Under the pieces are notes generated by a model. It was not told the origin of the DNA and searched no databases. It saw only the letters and a program-made list of their open reading frames with translations. The translations under genes were made by a program, and so were the position numbers. A stretch of 64,000 nt of DNA, taken from NCBI GenBank assembly GCA_025506515.1, contig CM046442.1, positions 10,305,154-10,369,153 on the forward strand, written 5' to 3'. Positions 32,641 to 42,960 of this stretch are shown piece after piece; the first letter of the stretch is position 1, and each line of letters starts with the position of its first letter. Source of the DNA: Flaveria trinervia (lineage: Eukaryota > Streptophyta > Magnoliopsida > Asterales > Asteraceae).

Positions 32641-34688
32641 TGACTTGATGAACTTCTTTCACACAGCCTCCTTTACTGAGGCTCTCAGATAACAAGACAC
32701 TTCATTACCCCTTACCAATAGAAGCGTTCTTCCACAACAGCCTCCTTTACTTGATGATATTAACTACAATATGTGCATTCTCAATAACCAATTATTACAT
32801 CCCTATATTTGTTCTTTGCTTGTCTCTAAGCAAATTCTTTAGGTAGCTCTTAAACCTTTATAACAAAGACACTTCATTAACTCCTTACCAATAGAAGTAT
32901 TTATCGGATCAGATAATGGATTATTATTAATTGAAAACTTCATAGTTTATTTGAAATCTAATCCCATCATAATAAGGATATCTCCTTCAATCCTAATCTA
33001 TTCAAATTTAAATTTGGATCAGATTCAAATACATCCAAACAATTTGAATTTATTCACATAATCCGAATAAACCAAACAACATTTTATTTTCTATTTGTTG
33101 CTACTATTATTGGGCTAATTTTTAATTCTTAATATTTTATATGTTTAAAATCATAATAAAAGATATAAAATCAGAAAATACAAATCTGTCTTGATCACAA
33201 ATTCAAATTGATTAACATACTAAGTAATTGTATATAACCGGATATTAGAATCTATAATGTAGAACAACAATCGATTATTATATAATTATTAGGATTAGAG
33301 GACTAACATGTGTCAAGATTCTTAAGTATTGAGTTGAAAACATAAAGGTTAGTTGGGTAATGAGTATTAGCTTTAAAAACTTAGTGAATTTTTATTCGGA
33401 TTAATCGCATATCCAAATAATCTAAAAAAATTATGATATCCGAAATCTTTATAGGAAATTTGGATTCGGATGAATTCCAATCCGAATATCTAAACAAGGA
33501 TTCAAATTGATTTATTTAGATTAAGATACAAATGGATTACGGTATTTTGGATTTGAGTTTTTTTGAAACATCCCTACTTACCAATTCCTAGTTCTCGTTC
33601 AAAGTCATACCCAAACTCGTATACTTTTAAGAAAAAATGTATAACTTTGCTCTTTTATATTAGGGAAAATATACAGAATAATAACCAGTTTCAAAAGTAT
33701 TCTAATTTAGTCACTCATGCATATTTTTCTCAAATTGGACCTCCAAACGATCAAATCGAGTCATTACCAAATTTTATTATGACAAGAAATTAATGATGAA
33801 AAAAACATGGGAGTTAGAATTTTTAATATATAAAATTTTATTAAAAAATAAAAAAAACATGTTAATTATGAGAAAAATAAAAAAAGTGCCTAAAATTTAC
33901 GTCAACGTTCTATATCAGCATCAAAAGATAGAAAAAAATATTTTCTAACTGAATCCAAAAGTATAACATGCTAAAAATATGTTATGACTTTTAATTTGTA
34001 TAAAATATAAAAATAAGTGATCTCATTGAGACATTTTTAAAACTTGAGTTATTAATTGAAACACTTTTAAAGTTAGTTATATTTTACAAAGTTACCCATT
34101 TATATTATCTTAGTTTTTAACCCAAATTCACCCAACCAAGTCTAATAGGCGTTCATGTTGTCCATATGCACATAACCACATCTTCTCACAATACACCTAA
34201 ATTGCACAAAATCAAAAGGACATTTGTAGGTTTTTCTTTAGGCTTGGGGGCTTGGGTTACGATAGAAAATGAAGGATGAAAATGCTCAATAACCAACTAT
34301 CAACAGCTTACAATTAGTTTATGTTATTTTCTTCTTTTAATTCAGTTTTTGGAATAAACTTGAATTTAGATTGCTGTTTTTACTGTAGTTTGAGTTCAAT
34401 GTAATAATGTATCTTATTTTGTATAAACCAATTTACTAGATAAGTCGTCAAGCAACATTGATTCATCTGATTATGATGAATGAAATAAACATTTTAAATT
34501 ATAGGAATAACCATAATTAGATGTGTTTAGTTCATTGTCCACAATTACTCTAGGTATTGGTTTTTTCATAACATGCTGGATAGATGAGTAGGATGATATT
34601 TCAATTTCAGAAATATATCAAAGTGAGCCTATTGTCTCGTTCGCCTATAATTAGGTTGCAATTCTTGTATGCTAGAAGGTCTAGGGAC
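32641..34688. other. AT-rich intergenic DNA with short dispersed duplications
   Basis: CAGCCTCCTTTACT occurs at about 32664 and 32742. A block like AAGACACTTCATTA...CTTACCAATAGAAG occurs at about 32693 and 32871. The rest, to 34688, is AT-rich with no credible gene, probably old transposon sequence. Confidence 0.45.
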
Positions 34689-34696
34689 AATTTGAA

Positions 34697-35087
34697 CAAT
34701 GTTTTTCCGACCCGATCAGACCGGCCGGTCCGACCGGGGATCGGCCCCCTAGCCGGTCTGGTTCGCTATGATTCGGTTTTAGGTGATTGAACCGGTGTCG
34801 GACCGGTTTTTTTTTTCTTTTTTTGATTTTTATGGATAAAAACGAGATGTTGACCATAAATTAGTGTGTTAGACATACAAATATAGTTAAGTTTTATATA
34901 TAATTATAAAATACATATATAAATCATATATCAATTACTTATATTTAATTACATATATACTATATATATATATATATATAAATATACTATATATATAATT
35001 ATGAGGTCATCCGGTTCTTAAATTCGTTCCGACCACCAAACCAATAAGGTGTCTGGTTCGACGTCTGATCCGATTCTAAAAACATTG
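34697..35087. mobile_element. hAT-like MITE
   Basis: The left end reads CAATGTTTTTCCGACCCGAT and the reverse complement of the right end CAATGTTTTTAGAATCGGAT, with further matches (CAGACGTCGAACC / CAGACCGGCCGGTCC). The flanks AATTTGAA (34689-34696) and AATTTAAA (35088-35095) match at 7 of 8 positions, which fits an 8-bp hAT duplication. The interior is non-coding, GC-rich near the ends and AT-rich in the middle. Confidence 0.7.
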
Positions 35088-35095
35088 AATTTAAA

Positions 35096-37033
35096 AACGT
35101 CAAGAGTAGCCCATAAGAATCTGAAACAACCTTTGTGTTTTCTAACCAAACAAACACAATTTAAACACTCTAGACCAACCCTTAAAGTCCTTAAGGGATA
35201 ACGATATGGATAGACTCTTCAAATATAAATAACATAAAAGTCAACTTTGTTAAATTATAGGCTAAACGTCCCGATGATATATTTAAGAAAATGAATTTTA
35301 ATAGTTCAAACTATTGTATATTGGCCGATAATAATCGATACTATTGGTTTGACGTAATACTTTCAAAATTTGTTGGTATTACTAGTAACAATGCTAATGT
35401 GTTGTGGTAGAATGGACGTGGAAGTTGTTTAATAGTTTTACCAACATTACATACATATATAACCCATTAAGATAGTGTTATACAAATACGTAACTCAAAT
35501 AAAATATACAAAAACAGAAACTTAGATAAATCATTGATTTTAACATACATAAAAAATTACATATGCATGAAGTCTTTGTTTGACATCATCAAACATACAA
35601 ATCTCAATTAATCTATCAAAATAAAGGAATGGTTGAATACTATACGAACTAATATAATGTCAACAAAATTTGTAAACATTACCGAGTTAAGATTTTTTAG
35701 AAGGCATCTACTAAATCAGATATTATAAACATGACATTTAACAATTTCATAACATACTCAAATTACCCATGAATTTTATCATTTTTAAACAAAATAACAT
35801 AAATTCAAAACCTAATCTCTTTTATTAAATCTGTGATATGTGAAAGTGTTTTTGGCTGAATTTCAACCCTTAGAACTTCCTACAATCATCCAATTTATCA
35901 AGAATCATCAACCAAACTAGATTGAAGACACAATGCAGATCATGCGTGGCTAAATCATTCGTGGTTGCTTTTGGGTGGAAAGTTTTTGCTAAGTGAGATG
36001 ATTAGTATGTTTAGACTAGGGTTTTGTTGAACACTTGGTGAGTGAAGGTAATTAAAAGCTTTGATTGATTTAAGTGGTTTATTTATAAACACAATTTTTT
36101 GCTTTATTATTACTTTTTAGTTTTCTTGTATCGTTAGCTAATTAAGAAAAGTTGATAACATGATATAGGTAAATTGATAACATTATGAATGAACAAATTT
36201 TAAAAACTTTGACTATAGTTTTGTTAAACACTTAAGGTGTTTTTTTGGAAACCCTAGTTTAATATAATAATTGTTGATATTACAGAATTGAAAACCCAAA
36301 AGTGATTGCTATCTTGTTAATTATTAAAATGTCTCTAAAAGTTTGTTGCTTTCATCATGGTGTTTTTACAAATCATTCAAAGTCTCAAGTTTTGCTTTTC
36401 AAATTCATGTATGTAATCTATTTTAGTTTAGTTAAGCAATTTTCATCAATTCTCTATGAATACGACCTTATTTACCCTTATACAATAAAACTAACTACTG
36501 GTTAATAAACTTATTTTTGATTGGGTCTCTACAATCATATCACTTGTGTCTAATTAATTAAACAAAATGCTAGTTTTTTTTACAAATTACATATACAACT
36601 CAAGTTTGCAAATTTTATATATTAATTTGAACAAGGATTTAATCTAAACTGAAAAAAAAATCCGAATTCAAATTCATTTCGATTCGAAATTTAAAGTTCT
36701 ATTCAATATTTTCACTTCAAATATCAAACACCTTGCATCTCGTCATTCCTTCTTTGAAAACCAAGCATTCACATCAGCTTCCTTATCCTTAGAATTACAC
36801 TAAATATTACTATTTTTCTCTATTTTTTTAATTAAATAATACTTTTATATACCTTTATCATTATTTTTTTTATTTCTTTCACTCACAACCACTTAAAAAA
36901 ATATTAAAAAGTTAATTAGTCTAAACACTATCTTATCATATATATATATATAATGTTTTTCGCTTTCTCACTCACAGCCATTATATATAATATAGATAGC
37001 ACACTCACAAATAACTAAAAACCTACTATGAAT
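35096..37033. other. AT-rich intergenic DNA
   Basis: No credible gene. A possible conserved-looking stretch at 35240-35460 shows no open frame. A TA run lies near 36940. Confidence 0.4.
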
Positions 37034-40000
37034 CAGGGGTGTTGATCGGGTTTTTTAATAGGGTATTGGGCTCTCGGATCGGGTTAGTAAGGTTTTTTAT
37101 TTGGTAATCCAACCCAAATATCGACCCTAATAAGACTCGGCTAAACCGGTAATCGAGTTTCGGTAATCGGGTGTATTTGGGTTGGTATAATCGGTAATCG
37201 GGTTGCTAATTATAATATTAAATGAGTTGTTAATATGTTTTTTTTTTAAATAAAGTATTACTTGAATTACTATAAAAATAATTTCATACAACTTAAATGG
37301 GATGCTATTTAATAATTAGGCTGTAAAATGCATTTTAATATTAGTATGAGCTATATGTAATATTACATGGTTACCATACTATACTAATTAATGTATTTCA
37401 ATTATTAAAAAACTATTATGTATATCAAGCTAATAAACCATAATATTAAAGTAGCAAAAACACAAATCAAACTTTAAAAAGTTACTACGACTACAAACCC
37501 AAATTGCTATAATTCAATCGCATGAATAAAACCGCAATCTAAATGGTATCAACCACTAATATGAAGATAAAAGGAACGTCAAACAAACAATAAAGTTCTA
37601 TCAATCTTCACGTTGCTACCTTCGTGTATGCTCGTCTGTTTTCAATGCTATATTAAAAATCAAAGAAAATAAGAACTAAAATGGTTAGTTATAACAAGAA
37701 TAAATATTATAAAAAAGGCTAGCAATAAAAATATCATTATTGTATCTTAATTTTTTTCACTAATGAGTTTGTTGGTTGAAGTTGAACTTCCCTTAAACTA
37801 ATTTTGGGTGCAGATTAGACTTTCAACAATTTTAGGAGTCAAAGAGCTCGTGAATGAGTCCAAAACTCTCTCATTTGTGCTAAAAACTGATTAAGAAGGC
37901 ACAGTTGACACGGAAATGACAAATAAGTCTTTGGCTATTAGGATGGAATCGAAAACCTCGGGCTATTAACTTTCCACCATTCTACAACATTGAAGATATC
38001 AAAATCCTCTTCAACACTTTCTTTCAAAAATTATCTAACTTACCAACATATTCAACTCTTGGTGTATTCATTTGTTCTCTTAGTTTTCCAAAGTACGATT
38101 TTGATGCCTTATCTTCTATGGTTTGGCGTTTCCCTAATGCCGACAATGTTGAAGACTCGACAGTACTAAAAGTTGTTGAATGAATTCTAATATAATCAAT
38201 GTATTACTCATACATAGACTCGATAATGATTTTCATATCCTTCTTCGTTACATCTTTCCCAGAGCGATCAACTAATAGTATATTTAAATACATTATCTTA
38301 TTCCGCGGATATAGAATCAAAGCAAAGCATAGCACAAATTCACATTTAGTATGTCGCCAAAATATTTATCAAACTTTGACTTCATTGCCAATGCAATTTG
38401 ATAAAGGCTCGGAGTCTTACAAGCATTATTCAATACACTTCGAATAGAGTAGATGTCTTATATGCATGAGTTCGATGTCACATAAAGTGTCCCGAAGACC
38501 CTCAATATAACATCATAAAACGGTTTCAGAAAATGACATAAGTCTCTAACGCTTTGCCAATCATCAAGTTTAAGTACCCTAAACCCGTATTACTAAGATC
38601 GGATCTAAAGTCAGGCTCCTCAAGATTGTATCTCTCAAAGATTTTTTTCATAAGATTGTGTAATTTCTAGCATGTGGTACGTAGAGTTCCATCTTGTTGG
38701 TACATCTCTAACTAGGTGTTTTGTTGTATTAGAATTAAAGATCTTAGCAAAGTTATGGAACTTTTCTATCCTCTTAGATGATTGCCCCAGCCACCTAACC
38801 ATCCATCGAATCTTTTCCACCGTCGTATTAACATTTTTATCCCATCCTGGACCACCAAATTTAATATATGTGCAATGCATCTAATATGCATCCACTTGCC
38901 TTTTAAAAGACACTTGTTGGAATTTTTATGTACCTTTTTTCAAAAAACTCAATTGTCACATCATTAGAACTTGAATTATCAACTCAAATTTCCAATCCTC
39001 CATTCTAGTAAACATTTTTCAACCGTTTTCCCAATGTCTACCCCACGATGATTCTTGAGCACAAAAGTTCAAAACTTTTTTCCTCAGGTTCCATTCATTA
39101 TCGATAAAGTGAGCTATGAGACATATATAATTATAATGTGACCAGAAGTCCAAGTGTTAGTGGTCAAACAAATCCTACCGGTATTGATTTTAATAAAATC
39201 ATAAACTTTCATATTTTTCTTCTTGAAACAACTTGTAAATGTCTTTGGTAATTGTGGTTCTACTTAGAACTTTAAAAGATAGTTGACAAATACTTATGAA
39301 ATACATAAAACTCACTCATTCAACAAAACTAAATGACAGCTCGTTAGTTACAATCATATAGCATGTAGCCTTCATAATTGCTTTTTGATCAAATTTCCAC
39401 GAGATCATTATATTTCCATCCATATATTGAAAATCAATTTTTGTTTGCCCACTATTATTTTTAGCTAGGTACGGGGCACATCTTTTTAAATGGTTGCTTA
39501 GGTTGGTTCTGCCTTGAGATTTGAAGTCAGCCTTGTACACCAAAGAACAATATAGGCACTTGGCATTTTTTACACCATCTTTATCAGTGAAATTTTCAAA
39601 CTCCCCACACATGTGATCAAAATTGTGGACAAACCACAAGCCAACACTGTTGCCCATTGAAAGTATTATATTGCCTAACTCTGATTACAAGCCACCGCCA
39701 CAAATCGACAAATTGAACATGTGTCAATATAAATATAAATAAAACTAAAGCATCACAAAATAGTTATCAAAAGTTTAAAAAATAATTACTGTATGAAATA
39801 TCTATAATATAACACACATGTTACATATATGAGCATAATAAAACTACGTATATATACCTCTTGATTTCAATTTATAAATGAAATACACTTGAATTCAAAC
39901 TTTTTCTTTAAACTTGGTTACAACACAAGCTTCAAGATACCACCTTCAATTAATATTGTGAAAAGCTGACAACTGTTTCCGAACTAATGTTATTGCCGAA

Positions 40001-40347
40001 GTTCGACTTCGAATCTCTGATGCACCACTCTTTAAATTAGCTTTGATTTTTAATTGTTACAGTCGTCTTCAAATTTTCAATACGGCCCAACAATATATAT
40101 AAATCTTTAATGCTCTACTTACTTGAAACCTAGAAAAAATCAAGCTTTAATTTTAAACCCATAATTAGGCTATTCAGGTTAACCCAATTAACAATAATAC
40201 TAACTCAATTATCGGCCCTAAAGACTACATTGGGTTCGGTTTAGTTTTACAATCGGGTTCGGGTTGATCGGGTTCTTCCTTAATTGGGTTCGGGTTAATT
40301 CGGGTGGGGTTCGATATTCGGGTTTGGGTGAAAACCACACCCCGTGA
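37034..40347 (-). mobile_element. hAT DNA transposon with decayed transposase
   Basis: About 3.3 kb. The left end reads CAGGGGTGTTGATCGGG. The reverse complement of the right end reads CACGGGGTGTGGTTTTCACC, so the TIR is short and imperfect, as is usual for hAT. Both ends carry many copies of CGGGTT/GGGTTCGGG-type motifs (37040-37215 and 40230-40330), which resemble subterminal transposase-binding repeats. The minus-strand interior codes for a hAT transposase. I could not find a matching 8-bp target duplication, so the exact ends are approximate. Confidence 0.8.
37750..39657 (-). pseudogene. hAT transposase (RICESLEEPER/Ac type), broken
   Basis: A DNA-cutting enzyme that moves hAT elements. 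At the N-terminus (39657-39316) is a BED-type zinc finger: KCLYCSLVY with the two Cys, then SNHLKRC with His and Cys, followed by WKFDQKAIMKATCYMIVTNE. From 38880 it reads IRWMVRWLGQSSKRIEKF and DVPTRWNSTYHMLEI. Around 38380 AMKSKFDKYFGDILNVNL follows, and around 37990-37800 the dimerisation region, with WWKVN-like and ISVSTVPS motifs and SSLTPKIVESLICTQN. Stops and frameshifts separate these blocks, but the order and spacing cover nearly the whole family length, so an entire gene decayed in place. Confidence 0.85.
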
Positions 40348-40349
40348 AT

Positions 40350-40550
40350 GCTCTAAGTGTCTTGTGTCCCTATAAACATCATCCCCAAGCACCTCTCCAC
40401 CCCCACTCTTTCGTTCCTCATCATCACTCATCTCTCTCTCTTTATGGATCGCCCTCTCTCATATGTCTCTCGTGGAGAACTAGAAGCATCATAAACAACC
40501 TGTAAACTCCATTAGAAAAGCTTGAAGAGTAAGATGGAGGATAATTTCAT
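40350..40550 (+). pseudogene. Decayed duplicate of the 5' end of the ARM-BTB gene
   Basis: Aligns by eye to 51890-52115, the promoter and first codons of the ARM-BTB gene. The shared blocks are a TATA-like CCTATAAAC (compare TTTATAACC near 51917), CCACCCCCACTCT, CTCTCTCTCTTT.TGG.TCG and CCTCTCTCAT.TGTCTCTC.TGGAGAAC, followed by AACAACCT.CAAACTCC.T.AGAA.AGCTTGAAGAG. The start codon ATG is GTG here. Similarity ends at TTCAT (40550), exactly where an LTR begins. Only about 27 codons are represented, so this is a gene fragment and cannot work. Confidence 0.8.
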
Positions 40551-41027
40551 TGTAGAACAGAAACCCAAGCTTCGTAATAGCTATAGCATAAAACTTTGTA
40601 CAACAATGATTGATGCTTATATAGTTGGAAAGGAGAGTAAAACGAGTGCTTGACAAAGTATGTAGATGTGTTCGGTGATTACCAATGAGCCCCTACCTCA
40701 CCTACTTATACTACTTGAGACCTATCTAGAGAGTTCTTATTCAAGGTTTTTATATAACATAACATATATACGCATGATTCTAGAGACTTCTAATGCAATA
40801 TCAATTTTCAAGGCTTTTTAGAGAGATCTTGAGCAACCATGTTGTTTAACATTTTTAGGCCCTTGTAAGACCTTTAAGGGTTGCTCTAAAGTTAACTAGT
40901 TATGCTTGTTTGGTCAAGAAATGTGTAGGTTATTTCAGAGTATTATTGGATGCTCTTAACAATTCTAAGTCGTCATGAGACCTTATAGAATTCAGAATTG
41001 AAACCTAAATTTAGGTGGGACATGACA
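40551..41027 (-). repeat. 3' LTR of a Ty3/gypsy remnant
   Basis: In minus sense begins TGTCATGTCCCACC and ends TTCTGTTCTACA, 477 bp with TG...CA ends. A TATATAAGC promoter-like string lies near 40618. It is followed by a polypurine tract at 41028-41038 (GGCGGGGGAGA on the minus strand). Confidence 0.7.
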
Positions 41028-41680
41028 TCTCCCCCGCCTAAATTCATGACATCCTTATTGTGTTTCGTGTTAGTCCCTCAGCTAGCTCTCATGACTTGCA
41101 CAAACAATATAATCTTACTTGTTATGTCTCCATGGTTGTCATGTGTACATGATTTCCTTTGATTATGTAAAGGGTGTTTATGAATATTTCTTGAACAACA
41201 TTTGCTTTCTGAATAAAATCTATCCTTGGTTAAAGTTGTACTGACTTAATGGTACGAGTAAAAAGTCTAACTTACATGTCCATGTAGCATTTGTAGTCTT
41301 TACATTCCATGTATTCTCTTTGATTCGTTTTGTGTTTCCATTGGCCGCCTTAATCTTATCCTTCTCACATTGTAATCCTCATTTCGAGTCTTTAAGTCTC
41401 TACTAGTGAGATGAAATTAGAGCTTGCTTTAGCATCCACTAATGCTTTTACAAGTTGGCCTTTAATCTCTATGTTTACACATCGAGCTCGTATGAAAACT
41501 TATGTTTATTCTTGTCTATGATTGTTGTAGGGTAGACTTGTTTTTCTTGCACATTGCCTTTACTAAAAAGTTTCTTGTTAGACTTATATACAAAGATATA
41601 AAGTATAACATTGTTGCTTTTGAAGTATGATCCCAAATATGTCACACACCAAAAAAATAATTCATTAAACATTGAAACTA
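41028..41680 (-). pseudogene. Gypsy remnant with protease motif
   Basis: Upstream in element sense from the polypurine tract. Around 41495-41425 the minus strand reads IKGQLVKALVDAKASSNFIS, resembling the gypsy protease box ALVDTGASHNFIS with the TG of DTGA changed to AK. RT and integrase are absent between this and the LTR, so it is an internally deleted copy. The 5' end was not found. Confidence 0.55.
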
Positions 41681-41821
41681 GGTTTTAACGTGTACCACCC
41701 AGGTTTATATTTAGACAAATCATCATTAAGTAAAATAAACAATAAATCATAACTATTGTTAGTATTTTTCACAACTATTGTTATTAAATATAAATAATAT
41801 GTATTTGTAAATTGATTGTAA

Positions 41822-42432
41822 CTAGTATTTACCCCCCTCGACCTAATTCATGATGAGCCCACCAACCCCATGTTACAATGGGGGAAGTAAGAGTGTGCCT
41901 AGTAGTACCAATGGATCACCATCGTGAGTGACCATCAACACCAAAAAAGTCATATTAAAAATGAAAAAACCAGACAGAAAATAGCCATAAAAACATTAGA
42001 CCATGCTTGTGAAACAAAAAACGTATAAAACAATAAGTAGGTCGATCTAGGACCAGCGCGTGCGATGAGGATGTTAAACGGGAAAAAATAAGGGTAAAAA
42101 TGTTGAACTACATATGCACGTCGTGACATGTTAACTTGCAAAATTTAGATTGAAACGTAAAACGAAAAATTTGTCAAATATAAAAGTATAGGGGACCAAA
42201 GGTGAAAGTAAAAAAATATAGCGGGTAAATTGTAAAAGATGTAGAAGTATTGGGTTTTAATAAAAAAAAGTTAAAGATTAAAAAAGATAAAAGACAAAAG
42301 GTGGGAATGACTCACTAAAACACACGGTACAACCCATGATACATATCATACAACACTCTCATTCACAAACCACTTGATCAACATATGATACTACACCTCT
42401 ATGCACAAACCACTTGGTAATTAATAAAAGAA
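41822..42432 (-). mobile_element. Helitron-like unit 1
   Basis: Read on the minus strand, the end at 41822 has a short GC-rich hairpin (CCCCCATTGTAACATGGGG) followed by a short spacer and then CTAG, the typical 3' end of Helitrons. The body contains ...GATCTAGGACCAGCGCGTGCGA... and is about 580 bp out of phase with unit 2, to which it is clearly homologous over its whole length. It has no coding capacity, so it would be non-autonomous. Confidence 0.5.
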
Positions 42433-42960
42433 CTAGTCTTAAGCCCATGCGTTGCAACGGGGGCGTAAAACCTTATCAAGTAGCACCAATGACCCACTAC
42501 CACCAAAAACCAATAGCATCCAAAAAACTCATACTAAATAATTTAAAAAAACAAACAAAAAGTAGGTATAAAAATGTTAAACCGAGTAAGCGGAACGTAA
42601 ACCATATAAAACTATAAGTAGATCGATCTAGAACCAGCGCGTTGCGACATGGTCATTAAACGGGGGAAAATGAGCTTGAAAACGTTGAATCATACACGCA
42701 CGCTGCGACGTGTTAACTCGCAAGATTTATACCGAAACGTAAAAGGGAAATTTTGTAAAAATATAAAATGTATAGAAGACAAAAGTTCAAAAGTAAAAAA
42801 TGATAGGAATAAATTGTGTAATATGTAAAAATATTTGTTAAAATAAAAAGATTAAAGATTTAAATAAGAAAAGAAAAAAAAAGAGACAAAGGTTGAGTAC
42901 AACTTCACAAAGCATAATGTACAACCATAATACATGACTAACTTGATAGTTAGTATATAT
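42433..42960 (-). mobile_element. Helitron-like unit 2
   Basis: The left end in minus sense reads CCCCCGTTGCAACGCATGGG, then CTTAAGA and CTAG|T, matching the 3' hairpin plus CTAG pattern. It shares with unit 1 the segments around CGATCTAGAACCAGCGCG, GTTAACTCGCAAGATTTA and ACAACCATAATACAT. The right end is uncertain. Confidence 0.5.
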
